Below, piece by piece: positions 8,611-17,253 of a stretch of DNA of 64,000 nt (the stretch's first letter is position 1; each line of letters begins with the position of its first letter). This DNA comes from Paraburkholderia madseniana (GTDB taxonomy: Bacteria; Pseudomonadota; Gammaproteobacteria; Burkholderiales; Burkholderiaceae). Made by a program: the position numbers and the translations under genes. Location: the NCBI RefSeq assembly GCF_009690905.1, contig NZ_VOSW01000017.1:1-64000 (forward strand). Direction: 5' to 3'. Under the pieces are notes generated by a model. That model was not told the origin of the DNA. It saw only the letters and a program-made list of their open reading frames with translations, and did not search any database.

Positions 8611-9519
8611 ATGATCCAGCCCCAGTCACTCAGGTATTTCGCCGAAGTTGCGCGCACGGGTTCGTTAAGACATGCTTCAGAGACGTTCTTCGTTGCACCC
8701 AGCGCGATCAGCAAGCAGATCAGCAACCTGGAAAAGGAACTCGGCGCGGCGCTGTTCGACCGCTCACCGCGCGGTGCGACGCTAACCGCAGCCGGCCAGC
8801 TATTGCTCGACTACGTGAACGCCAACACGCGCCACGTCGAGCAGTTGCACGCTGCAATGGACGACCTGAGCTCATTGCGCCATGGTGTGGTCCGGATCGC
8901 GCTGGTTGAAGCTGCCGTGCATAGCTTCATGCCCGACCTGATCACGGAGTTCTCGCGTGACCACCCGGGTATCGCTGTCCATCTCGAGGTCTGCGGAACC
9001 GCACAGATTGTCGACGCCCTCGTCGATCATCGCGCCGAGATTGGCATGGCATTCAATGTCCTCAATCGCGACGACATCAATCTTCATGGCCGCTCAATCC
9101 AGCCATTGCAGATGATATGCCGGCCGGAGCATCCACTCGCCGGCCGGAAAACAGTGTCCATGTCTGAACTGGGTAATGTGAGAGTCGCGTTGCCGGCGCG
9201 GACCTTCGGCATTCGCTATCTGATCGAAAAAGCTGCCGAACGGGCGAACGTCGCGCTTCAGGTTGCGATTGAAGCGAACTCACTGCAGGTTATCAAGAAC
9301 CTCGTCAGGCAATCGGATCTTGTCAGTTTCATGCCGCCACTCACCCTCGAGCAGGAGACGGCTCACGGATGGTTGCGGGCAGTACCGCTGGACGAGCGCA
9401 ATTCCGGGTCGGCGACCATTGACGTGATCAGCTTTCGCGGGGGACAACTGTCGGTCGCGGCACAGCGTTTCCTCGACCTTCTGATCCGGCGTCTCAGAAC
9501 AGGTCGCCAGTTTCCCTGA
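8611..9519 (+). CDS. LysR family transcriptional regulator
   Basis: LysR-type regulator of 302 residues: N-terminal winged HTH (about 1-60, LRYFAEVARTGSLRHASETFFVAPSAISKQI in pieces) and a periplasmic-binding-protein-like effector domain from about 90. The start codon lies five bases after the stop of the solute-binding-like gene, so both are translated from one message. Unusually for LysR, it is co-directional with and embedded between the catabolic genes instead of divergent from them. The 135-bp gap that follows, with an inverted repeat at 9546-9562, may be its target. Confidence 0.9.
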   Translation: MIQPQSLRYFAEVARTGSLRHASETFFVAPSAISKQISNLEKELGAALFDRSPRGATLTAAGQLLLDYVNANTRHVEQLHAAMDDLSSLRHGVVRIALVEAAVHSFMPDLITEFSRDHPGIAVHLEVCGTAQIVDALVDHRAEIGMAFNVLNRDDINLHGRSIQPLQMICRPEHPLAGRKTVSMSELGNVRVALPARTFGIRYLIEKAAERANVALQVAIEANSLQVIKNLVRQSDLVSFMPPLTLEQETAHGWLRAVPLDERNSGSATIDVISFRGGQLSVAAQRFLDLLIRRLRTGRQFP

Positions 9520-9545
9520 CCAGGCACCCCCAGTGTTCTGTTTTT

Positions 9546-9562
9546 GTGACGATAGACGTCAC
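9546..9562. promoter_or_regulatory. inverted repeat GTGACG-N5-CGTCAC
   Basis: A perfect 6-bp inverted repeat with a 5-bp centre lies 27 bp after the LysR stop and about 90 bp before the dehydrogenase start, in the only sizeable gap of this part of the locus. It may be an operator for a promoter serving the dehydrogenase, aldehyde dehydrogenase and transporter genes. It lacks a T-run, so it is not a good terminator. Confidence 0.35.
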
Positions 9563-9654
9563 TTCGAGCACCTTCCCCGGGAAATTTGTATCCCATCTAA
9601 TGCATTCATCACGTGGGGCCGAGCCCGGGCACCACGAACCGAGTGAGGGACATG

Positions 9655-10458
9655 ATGAATGTTGGATTGATAGGATGCGGCGCCATCGGCAGCCTGCTGT
9701 ACGACCTGCTGAGCCGGCACGTACCCGCCGTTCGTGTCGTGGCTGTCTATGAACGGGACACACATCGCGAGGGAGCGCGCAGGGCGCTCGACGCCGACGC
9801 GCGGATTGTCTATAGCGTTGATGACTTCCTTGATAGCGATCTCGACCTCGTCGTCGAATGTGCAGGCCACGAAGCGTTGCGTAACCTGGGCCCGTCCATC
9901 CTGGCGGCGGGGCACGACATGCTCGTCGCCTCAGTCGGTGCGTTGGCGGATCCCACGCTCGAGACGCTATTGATCGACAGCGCGACCGTCGCAGGGGCAC
10001 GTCTGCGCATTCCCTCCGGGGCGCTGGGCGGGCTCGATGCGCTTGGCGCGGCGAAGTTCGCCGGCCTGCGCGAGGTGCGCTATGAATCGCACAAGGCACC
10101 GGGCGCCTGGCGGGGCACGCCTGCCGAAGCGCTGGTTGTGCTCGACGACATCAAAACGCCGACAGCCATCTATGAAGGCACGGCGCGAGATGCGGCGCGC
10201 CTCTTTCCGCAGAACGCCAACGTGGCCGCCGCGGTCGCGCTGGGCGGCGTCGGCTTCGATCGGACCAGGGTGGTGCTGTACGTCGATCCGCTTGCAATCG
10301 GCAACACGCACCGGATCAGGGCCGAAGGCGATTTTGGCCACATTGATATTGCGGTCACGGGCAAGACCCTGCCGAGCAATCCGAAAACCTCGATGCTGGC
10401 GCCGTGCAGTCTCGTGCGTGCGATCGCAGACCTCAACCAGACCCTGGTCGTCGCATAG
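9655..10458 (+). CDS. aspartate-dehydrogenase-like NAD(P)-dependent enzyme
   Basis: Resembles L-aspartate dehydrogenase (NadX/AspDH family, about 265 residues). It has the Rossmann motif GLIGCGAIG at the N-terminus, VVECAGHEA, SVGALAD, and the catalytic-domain blocks IPSGALGGLDAL, ESHKAPGAW and NVAAAVALGGVGFD. The family converts L-aspartate and NAD(P) to oxaloacetate imine and then oxaloacetate plus ammonia, or runs in reverse. No nadA or nadB is nearby, so catabolism, or a non-aspartate amino acid, is likelier than NAD synthesis. ATG 9655 is preceded by GAGG at 9645-9648; ATG 9652 is also possible. Confidence 0.83.
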   Translation: MNVGLIGCGAIGSLLYDLLSRHVPAVRVVAVYERDTHREGARRALDADARIVYSVDDFLDSDLDLVVECAGHEALRNLGPSILAAGHDMLVASVGALADPTLETLLIDSATVAGARLRIPSGALGGLDALGAAKFAGLREVRYESHKAPGAWRGTPAEALVVLDDIKTPTAIYEGTARDAARLFPQNANVAAAVALGGVGFDRTRVVLYVDPLAIGNTHRIRAEGDFGHIDIAVTGKTLPSNPKTSMLAPCSLVRAIADLNQTLVVA

Positions 10459-10547
10459 CCGGCGAGAACACTCCTCGTTGGAACCTTCACACGGATTCGA
10501 AGTGAGCGGCCGTGAGTAGAAGCACCGATTATAGATAAGGATGCCAA

Positions 10548-12029
10548 ATGAAATATGACATTGAGACGAAAACCCAACCCACCAACGCTGTGCGCAGCCC
10601 CTATGACGGCGCTGTGGTTGGCTATATGCCGATTGCCGATGCTGACGCTGTCGAGCGATCGATCGAGCGTGCACAAGCCGCGTTCGAGATCATGCGCCAA
10701 CTGCCTCGATTCGCACGCGCGGATATTCTGCAACGCGCGGCGGACCTGATTGAATCACGGCGCGATGAGTTCGTGCGTACGATCGCGGCGGAGTCGGGCA
10801 AGCCCTTGTACGATGCGCGAGGAGAGGTTTCGCGTGGCATCTTCAACTTGCGTAACGCGGCTGCCGAAGCACGGCGCAGTCATGGTGAAGAAGTACCGCT
10901 CGATATCGACGCGGGCGTTTTCGAATACCAGACCACCGATGCCAGCGGCAGCGCTACGGAATTGTCCCGCCTCGATCTCGACAAACTGGCGGGCATGCGC
11001 CGTCGTGTGGGTATTGCAAGACGCTTTCCGATTGGCCTCATCCTGGCGATCTCGCCGTTCAATTTTCCGCTCAATCTCGTCCTGCACAAAGTCGCGCCGG
11101 CGATTGCGGTAGGTAATGCCGTCGTGCTGAAGCCTGCGCCGCAAACGCCGCTTACCAGTCTTTTGCTGCAGGAGGTCATGCGCGATGCGGGCCTGCCCGA
11201 CGGTGCGCTGGAGGTGTGTCACTGCGGTATTCCCCTCGCGGAGTCGATGGTCCGGGACGACCGCTTCGCCATGGTGACATTCACGGGCAGTGCCAAGGTC
11301 GGCTGGCATATCAAGTCGATTGCAGGCCACAAGAAAGTCGCGCTTGAACTCGGCGGCAACGGCACGGTGATCGTGGCGGAAGACGCGGACCTGGACCTCG
11401 CGGCGGCGCGGTGTGTTCGTGGCGGCGTGGTGTTCGGTGGACAGTATTGCATTGGTGTACAGCGCATTCTCGTGCACGAGAATGTACGGGCTCAGTTCGA
11501 GGCAAGGCTGCTCGACAAGGTACGCGCGTGCAAGGTCGGCGATCCGATGGAAGAGCGCATCGACGTAGGTCCGGTGATCGACGAGAAATCGGCTATCCGC
11601 ATCCAGGGCTGGATAGACGCAGCGCTCACCGGCGGCGCGCGTCTGCTGGCTGGTGGCCCGCGTGTCGGCGCAGTCGTGCAGCCGACCGTGCTGGCGGATA
11701 CTCAACGGGGCATGCTGGTCGAGGACGAGGAAATCTTCGGACCTGTACTCACGCTCAACAGCTATCGCACATTCAATGAAGCTGTAGAGCGCGCCAACGA
11801 TTCGCGCTATGGCTTGCAGGGTGGCTTGTTCACGCGAGACCTGCAGCGCGCGTTCAGGGCGCTGGAGAAATGGGATGTCGGCGGCCTGATGATCAATGAC
11901 GTGCCGATCTATCGCATCGACAACATGCCTTTCGGCGGCTGGAAGGAATCCGGCACCGGCCGTGAGGGCACACGGTACGCGATGGACGAGATGTCGGAAA
12001 TCAAGCTGCTCGTGATCAACTATTCGTGA
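10548..12029 (+). CDS. NAD(P)-dependent aldehyde dehydrogenase
   Basis: Aldehyde dehydrogenase superfamily, 493 residues. The general-base Glu is E267 in LELGGNG and the nucleophile C301 in GQYCIG, 34 residues apart as usual. It also has ISPFNFPLNLVLHK and FTGSAKVGW. An extra loop of about 25 residues (roughly 126-152, rich in Ser, Asp and Leu) precedes GIARRFPIG and is absent from the second aldehyde dehydrogenase of this locus. AAGGA stands upstream of the ATG. It oxidises an aldehyde to the acid; closest by feel to lactaldehyde, phosphonoacetaldehyde and succinate-semialdehyde types, without a firm substrate. Confidence 0.88.
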   Translation: MKYDIETKTQPTNAVRSPYDGAVVGYMPIADADAVERSIERAQAAFEIMRQLPRFARADILQRAADLIESRRDEFVRTIAAESGKPLYDARGEVSRGIFNLRNAAAEARRSHGEEVPLDIDAGVFEYQTTDASGSATELSRLDLDKLAGMRRRVGIARRFPIGLILAISPFNFPLNLVLHKVAPAIAVGNAVVLKPAPQTPLTSLLLQEVMRDAGLPDGALEVCHCGIPLAESMVRDDRFAMVTFTGSAKVGWHIKSIAGHKKVALELGGNGTVIVAEDADLDLAAARCVRGGVVFGGQYCIGVQRILVHENVRAQFEARLLDKVRACKVGDPMEERIDVGPVIDEKSAIRIQGWIDAALTGGARLLAGGPRVGAVVQPTVLADTQRGMLVEDEEIFGPVLTLNSYRTFNEAVERANDSRYGLQGGLFTRDLQRAFRALEKWDVGGLMINDVPIYRIDNMPFGGWKESGTGREGTRYAMDEMSEIKLLVINYS

Positions 12030-12095
12030 AGCCAGGTTGCGCGTTTCGCTGAAGACTGCGAAGCGCGTCTTCCATGTCCTCTTCCAGGATTCAAC

Positions 12096-13412
12096 ATGTC
12101 GACGTCTCCCCTGAACATTCCCTCCTGTGATCTTGAAGACGACGCTCCGACCGGGCGCAGTCTCTATCGCAAGCTCACATGGCGGCTCGCCCCATTCCTG
12201 GGTCTATGCTTCTTTGCCGCATTTCTGGATCGCGTGAATGTAGGCATTGCCAAGCTGCAGATGCTCGATTCACTCGGATTTAGCGAAACGGTGTACGGGC
12301 TCGGTGCCGGACTGTTTTTCGTCGGCTACATCCTGTTTGAAGTGCCCAGCAACCTGATGCTCGAGAAAATCGGCGCCCGCTTCTGGATCGCGCGCATCAT
12401 GGTCACATGGGGCGTGCTTTCCGGGCTGACGATGTTCGTGAAGACGCCGGGGCAGTTCTATCTCGTGCGTTTCCTGCTGGGCGTGGCGGAAGCCGGGTTC
12501 CTGCCCGGCGCACTGCTTTACCTCACCTACTGGTTTCCCGACGCGCGGCGTGGCCGGATCGTCGCACTCTTCATGGTGGGCTTGCCGCTGTCGAGTCTGA
12601 TCGGCGCGCCGCTTTCAGGCTGGATCCTGTCGATCTTTGACGGCGTGCACGGCCTGCGAGGCTGGCAGTGGTTGTTCGCGCTGGAAGCAATGCCTTCTGT
12701 TCTGCTTGGTGTGCTCGTCTATATCTTCCTGCCGAAAACGCATCAGGGCGCGCGTTTTCTCAGCGCCGCCGAACTCACGAGGCTCAAGCGGGACATCGGA
12801 ATCGATCGGGAGGAAAAGAAGGAGCATCGGCTGGCGCAGGCGTTTACCAATCCGAAAGTATGGGTGGTGGGCTACCTCGACCTCTGCGTATTGCTCTGCT
12901 TCTATTCGATAAGTTTCTGGATGCCCACGATGCTGCGCGATGCCGGCGCGAAGAGTGCGATCGAGATCGGTGCGCTGATGGCGATCCCCAATGGCCTGGC
13001 GGTTGTCATGGTTCTGCTAACCGGGATCAGTTCCGACCGGTTCCGGGAGCGTCGCTGGCATGTCGCCGTGCCTTTGCTGTGCTCAGCGTTTGGCCTGATC
13101 GCAAGCGCTTTTTTTCCGGGGAGCGTGGCCGCCATCGTCATCCTTCTCTCGATGGCAAACGCCGGGGCCGCGGCGGCGATGCCGGTGATCTGGGCGCTTC
13201 CGTCAACGTTTCTTCGCGGCACGGCAGCAGCAGCCGGCATTGCATTCGCGTGCTCGATTGCCAATCTTGGAGGCTTCGCGAGTACCTATTTCCTTGGCTG
13301 GCTGAAAGACCGGACACATAGCGTGGGCGCGGGTGTCATCACGTTCGGTATCTGCCTGCTGCTGGGTTGCGCGCTGGCGCTGGCAATGCCGAAGCGGGTC
13401 GTCAACCGGTGA
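12096..13412 (+). CDS. MFS transporter, anion:cation symporter (ACS) type
   Basis: Twelve-helix major-facilitator transporter of 438 residues. The N-terminal RLAPFLGLCFFAAFLDRVNVGIAKLQM region and FEVPSNLMLEKIGAR are typical of the ACS family, which imports small organic anions (sugar acids, phthalates, pantothenate-like acids) with protons. It lies 66 bases after the aldehyde dehydrogenase and closes the first half of the locus, so it is the probable importer of the locus substrate. Confidence 0.88.
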   Translation: MSTSPLNIPSCDLEDDAPTGRSLYRKLTWRLAPFLGLCFFAAFLDRVNVGIAKLQMLDSLGFSETVYGLGAGLFFVGYILFEVPSNLMLEKIGARFWIARIMVTWGVLSGLTMFVKTPGQFYLVRFLLGVAEAGFLPGALLYLTYWFPDARRGRIVALFMVGLPLSSLIGAPLSGWILSIFDGVHGLRGWQWLFALEAMPSVLLGVLVYIFLPKTHQGARFLSAAELTRLKRDIGIDREEKKEHRLAQAFTNPKVWVVGYLDLCVLLCFYSISFWMPTMLRDAGAKSAIEIGALMAIPNGLAVVMVLLTGISSDRFRERRWHVAVPLLCSAFGLIASAFFPGSVAAIVILLSMANAGAAAAMPVIWALPSTFLRGTAAAAGIAFACSIANLGGFASTYFLGWLKDRTHSVGAGVITFGICLLLGCALALAMPKRVVNR

Positions 13413-13436
13413 GCGTTTGCCATTCCCGTTGGGCGA

Positions 13437-13510
13437 AATTGTAATGGTCGAATGGGCGAAAAACTGTGACTGTTATGGTTGGGCTGCACGCGCTACGATG
13501 TATGTGTTGC
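13437..13510 (+). promoter_or_regulatory. MocR-type operator/promoter, copy 2
   Basis: Ungapped counterpart of 5537-5610. Repeats TGTAATGGTC (13440-13449) and TGTTATGGTT (13471-13480) keep the 31-bp spacing, and CGCTACGATG (13491-13500) is identical. It lies in the 149-bp gap before the PhzF-like gene, 52 bases upstream of its ATG. This makes the PhzF-like gene, the second aldehyde dehydrogenase and the PLP lyase a second unit of the same regulon. Confidence 0.72.
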
Positions 13511-13561
13511 ACTTGCATCCAAAGAGTACCCAGATGTCCACGCGAGTCAGACGAGGCGAAC

Positions 13562-14440
13562 ATGAAACGATCTTATAAAGTGGTTGACGTCTTCACCGCG
13601 AAGCCGCTTCTCGGCAATCCGGTGGCCGTGGTACTGGACGCGGAGGGCCTGACTACTGACGCGATGCAGGCCGTCGCGCGCTGGACCAACCTGTCAGAAA
13701 CGACCTTTGTCCTTCCGCCCACAACAGCCGGGGCCGACTATCTCTTGAGGATCTTCACGCCGCGTAGCGAGCTTCCCTTCGCCGGACATCCGACTCTGGG
13801 TAGTGCTCACGCCATCGTGGAAGCGGGGCGTGTCACACCGCGCGAAAGCGGTCGATTGATTCAACAATGCGGCATCGGCCTCGTCGAATTGACGCTCGAG
13901 GAGCGAGGCGCAGACCGCCAGCTCACGTTTAATCTGCCACCCGCGAAGCTGGACCCGCTGCAGGCCGCAGATGTGGCGGAACTGGAGCTGATCCTCGGCT
14001 GCAAAGTGGACCAGAAGACTGCGCCAGGCATCGTGAATGTCGGCGCCATCTGGATCGTGGCGCATCTGAACGATGCCGCTACCGTACTCAATCTTAAGCC
14101 GGATTTCGTCAGGTTGGCGGAGCTCGAGCGCCGCCTGGGCGTCACGGGCCTGACCGTATTCGGCCCGCGCGAGCATGGAGACGATGCGGCAATCGAAGTG
14201 CGTACCTTCGCGCCGTCCTGTGGCGTGGAGGAGGATCCAGTCTGCGGAAGCGGCAACGGCAGCGTGGCGGCTTTCCAGTGGCAGCGTGGACTGTTGCCGC
14301 CCGGCGGAACAGATTACGTGGCGGCTCAGGGACGATGCGTCGGTCGAGATGGGCGAATCAAGGTTAGCGTGGATGCGAACGGAAATGTGCGCGTGGGCGG
14401 TTCCTGCGTCACATCTGTGGAGGGCTCGCTTACGCTCTAG
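13562..14440 (+). CDS. PhzF family isomerase/epimerase
   Basis: PhzF-like protein of 292 residues with the diaminopimelate-epimerase-type double-hotdog fold. Catalytic Glu46 lies in [20 protein letters not shown] and [14 protein letters not shown] are the other family blocks. PhzF isomerises trans-2,3-dihydro-3-hydroxyanthranilate, but most members in catabolic loci have other small substrates. No other phenazine gene is present, so phenazine synthesis is unlikely. ATG 13562 is preceded by GAGG; a longer frame to 13466 runs through the promoter and was rejected. Confidence 0.87.
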   Translation: MKRSYKVVDVFTAKPLLGNPVAVVLDAEGLTTDAMQAVARWTNLSETTFVLPPTTAGADYLLRIFTPRSELPFAGHPTLGSAHAIVEAGRVTPRESGRLIQQCGIGLVELTLEERGADRQLTFNLPPAKLDPLQAADVAELELILGCKVDQKTAPGIVNVGAIWIVAHLNDAATVLNLKPDFVRLAELERRLGVTGLTVFGPREHGDDAAIEVRTFAPSCGVEEDPVCGSGNGSVAAFQWQRGLLPPGGTDYVAAQGRCVGRDGRIKVSVDANGNVRVGGSCVTSVEGSLTL

Positions 14441-14531
14441 ACAGGGACCGGACGCGAGACGCGCTGAAACGGTTTGCGCGTTGGCTTCTGAAATTTTCCC
14501 CATTCGCAAGAAAGGACGCAGGCGCTTCGAA

Positions 14532-15971
14532 ATGAATTCCGAATTCCCCATTGACTCATTGCCCGGCTTTATCTCGGTCACCAATCCCTTCGATGGCGTC
14601 GAAGTCGGCACGGTCGTGAACATTCCGCCGGAAGGCGCGCAAGTGCTGATCCAGACCGCGAAGGAGGGCGCGCGCGTTTGCCGTAGCCTGTCCCGTCATG
14701 AACGCTCTCGCGTGCTCGAGACCTGCGCATCGCTCGTGGAGCGTGATGGGGACGCATTTGCGAATCTCATCGTCGCGGAAGCGGGTAAGACGATCAAGCA
14801 GGCCCGGAAAGAAGTGCTGCGGTGTGTGAACACCCTCAAGCTATCCGCCGATGAGGCACGTCGAAACGCAGGTGAGGTCGTGCCGTTCGATGCGTATGGT
14901 GGATCGGAAAACCGCCAGGGATGGTTCACCCGGGAACCGCTCGGCATTATCGTTGCGATCACGCCGTACAACGATCCACTCAACCTGGTTGCGCATAAGC
15001 TCGGCCCGGCGATTGCCGGCGGCAATGCCGTCGTTCTCAAGCCGTCCGAACTCACGCCGCTATCGGCGATCAAGCTCGTCGGATATCTGGTGGCGGCCGG
15101 CATGCCACAGAACGTCGTGTCGGTCGCGACGGGTGGCGCAGCGCTCGGCGAAGCACTCGTCTCATCCCGGGACGTCAGAATGGTTTCGTTTACCGGTGGA
15201 TTCGCAACCGGAGAGAGAATAGCCAGTTCCGCAGGCCTCAAAAAGCTTGCGATGGATCTGGGCGGTAATGCACCCGTCATCGTTCTGAACGACTGCGACC
15301 TTGAGGACGCTGCTACGTCGTGTGTGTCAGGAGCGTTCTGGGCCGCAGGCCAGAACTGTATTGGCACGCAACGCATTCTGGTTCAGTCGTCCATCTATGA
15401 CGCGTTCAGGACGCGTTTCGTTGCCGGCACCAAAGTGCTCAAGACGGGCAATCCCGCGTTGCCTGACACGGACGTCGGGCCGATGATCACGGCTCAGTCA
15501 GCGGCTCGCACGAAACGCGTGGTGGATGCCGCGCTCAGTCAGGGAGCCGCACTGCTGTGCGGCAATACTCAGGACGGTTCGCTTTACGCACCAACGGTAC
15601 TTGAGGACGTCAGCTTCGAATGCGACCTGTGGAAGCAGGAAGTATTCAGCCCGGTTGTCGTTCTTCAGCGGATTGAGACACTGGATGAAGCACTCTCGCT
15701 CGCCAACAGCTCCGAATACAGTCTGCATGCGGGCATCTTCACAAATGATCTGCATGCCGCGCTCAAGGCAGCCGACAAACTGGACGCTGGCGGCGTCATG
15801 ATCAACGATTCATCGGACTACCGATTCGACGCCATGCCATTTGGGGGATTCAAGTACGGAAGCCTCGGCCGCGAAGGTGTCAGATTTGCGTACGAGGAAA
15901 TGACTCAACCGAAGGTCGTGTGCATCAGGAAGGCGGTATATGGCAACCATGAACAGTCAGCAACGGCCTGA
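14532..15971 (+). CDS. aldehyde dehydrogenase with Asp at the general-base position
   Basis: Aldehyde dehydrogenase superfamily, 479 residues, with nucleophile C276 in GQNCIG and [14 protein letters not shown]. At the position of the general-base Glu the motif reads MDLGGN, giving D242; the 34-residue spacing to Cys276 is kept, so this is a substitution and not a shift. An Asp may slow hydrolysis of the thioacyl intermediate or fit a different acceptor. Start ATG 14532; the frame is open upstream to 14175 but that part overlaps the PhzF-like gene. Its 3-prime end overlaps the next gene by 32 bases, so the two are translationally linked. Confidence 0.86.
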   Translation: MNSEFPIDSLPGFISVTNPFDGVEVGTVVNIPPEGAQVLIQTAKEGARVCRSLSRHERSRVLETCASLVERDGDAFANLIVAEAGKTIKQARKEVLRCVNTLKLSADEARRNAGEVVPFDAYGGSENRQGWFTREPLGIIVAITPYNDPLNLVAHKLGPAIAGGNAVVLKPSELTPLSAIKLVGYLVAAGMPQNVVSVATGGAALGEALVSSRDVRMVSFTGGFATGERIASSAGLKKLAMDLGGNAPVIVLNDCDLEDAATSCVSGAFWAAGQNCIGTQRILVQSSIYDAFRTRFVAGTKVLKTGNPALPDTDVGPMITAQSAARTKRVVDAALSQGAALLCGNTQDGSLYAPTVLEDVSFECDLWKQEVFSPVVVLQRIETLDEALSLANSSEYSLHAGIFTNDLHAALKAADKLDAGGVMINDSSDYRFDAMPFGGFKYGSLGREGVRFAYEEMTQPKVVCIRKAVYGNHEQSATA

Positions 15972-17163
15972 TAAGGACGAACCGGCAAGCCTTTCTTTCG
16001 CCAGTCAGGCCGTGCATGCCGGGAACGTCGTTGACGCCACGACGGGCGCGATCCGTACGCCGATCGTGATGGCGAACTCGTACCAGTTGCCCGATGACCC
16101 GTCTTCACTCGACTGGTCGGATTCTCAAACGCTGTTCTACACCCGCAATTCTGGCCACAATCAGCTTTGCCTCGAGCGTAAGCTCGCCGCAATGGAGTGC
16201 GGTGAGGATGCAGCCGTTTTCAGCACGGGCGTTGCTGCGTTGCATGCGATCTTCTTCACGTTTCTGAAGAGTGGCGATCATGTCGTGGTCAGCGATGTAA
16301 CGTATGAGGCTGTCTGGCGTCTTTTCAGTGAGCTGCTTCCGCAACGGTACGGTATCGAAGCGACGTTCGTGGACATCAGCGACCTCGCTGCGGTACGCGA
16401 CGCTGTACGCCCGAGCACGAAACTGATTCATGCCGAAACGATTGCGAATCCGACCACGAAGGTGGCAGATGTGGCGGCGCTTGCAAAGCTCGCACACGAT
16501 GCTGGCGCCATGCTGTCGATCGACGCGACGTTCACGCCCCCGCCGATGTTTCGCGGCCTTGAACATGACGCGGATTTCGTGGTTCATGCGCTGACGAAGT
16601 ACATAAACGGGCACGGCGATGCGATGGGCGGAGCCGTGATCGGGCGTACGGAACCGATTCGCCGTCTGAAGGCCGATGCGCTTGTCGATGTGGGCGGTTC
16701 AATCTCGCCTTTCAATGCGTGGCTGATCATGCGAGGCTCAGTGACCTTGCCACTGCGTTTGGCTCAGCACGTGTCTACCGCGCAGAGGGTCGCCGAATTC
16801 CTCGACAAGGATTCGCGCATTGAATTTGTGGCGTTTCCGGGACTGCCTTCCCATCCTCAGCATGCGCTTGCGTCGCGCCAGTTTGGTGGCATGGGATACG
16901 GCGCTGTCATGGCTTTTGCCGTCGAAGGTGAACCGGAGATACAGAATCGCTTCGTGGCCAACCTGCGTCTCATTACCTCGGCGGTATCGCTTGGCCACGA
17001 CGAGTCCCTGATCGTGCACGTCGGCAAGGCGGGACGGGGCGGATCGGAGCGCTATCCGGACGTTTTCCGGGAATATGGTCATCTGCGTCTGTCGATTGGT
17101 CTCGAAGACCCAGCCGATCTGATTGCGGATATCAAGGCGGCGCTCGACGAGACGTTCGCCTGA
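15940..17163 (+). CDS. Cys/Met metabolism PLP-dependent enzyme (gamma-lyase/synthase type)
   Basis: Fold-type I enzyme of the cystathionine gamma-synthase / methionine gamma-lyase family, 407 residues. Recognisable are [45 protein letters not shown], the PLP Asp in SIDATFTPP and the Schiff-base lysine in [16 protein letters not shown]. It catalyses beta/gamma elimination or replacement on an amino acid with a leaving group at C3 or C4. It starts inside the aldehyde dehydrogenase gene (ATG 15940, or 15949). Last gene of the plus-strand series; the genes beyond are convergent. Confidence 0.87.
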   Translation: MATMNSQQRPDKDEPASLSFASQAVHAGNVVDATTGAIRTPIVMANSYQLPDDPSSLDWSDSQTLFYTRNSGHNQLCLERKLAAMECGEDAAVFSTGVAALHAIFFTFLKSGDHVVVSDVTYEAVWRLFSELLPQRYGIEATFVDISDLAAVRDAVRPSTKLIHAETIANPTTKVADVAALAKLAHDAGAMLSIDATFTPPPMFRGLEHDADFVVHALTKYINGHGDAMGGAVIGRTEPIRRLKADALVDVGGSISPFNAWLIMRGSVTLPLRLAQHVSTAQRVAEFLDKDSRIEFVAFPGLPSHPQHALASRQFGGMGYGAVMAFAVEGEPEIQNRFVANLRLITSAVSLGHDESLIVHVGKAGRGGSERYPDVFREYGHLRLSIGLEDPADLIADIKAALDETFA

Positions 17164-17206
17164 TTGGCAACGCGTTGGAAAGTGGCTGACGGTAGCACAT
17201 CGTCAA

Positions 17207-17221
17207 GGGGCCGGTAGCCCC
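17207..17221. terminator. weak GC hairpin between convergent genes
   Basis: GGGGC-cggta-GCCCC lies in the 90-bp gap between the convergent PLP lyase and cyclodeaminase-family genes. There is no T-run on either side, so it is at best a weak or Rho-assisted terminator. Confidence 0.25.
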
Positions 17222-17253
17222 CACTGAAGCCGCGCCTACCTTGTTCGGTCAAC

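Noticed and set aside
13562..14440. Phenazine biosynthesis locus
   Set aside because: Only a PhzF-like gene is present; no phzA-E or phzG, and neighbours are catabolic.
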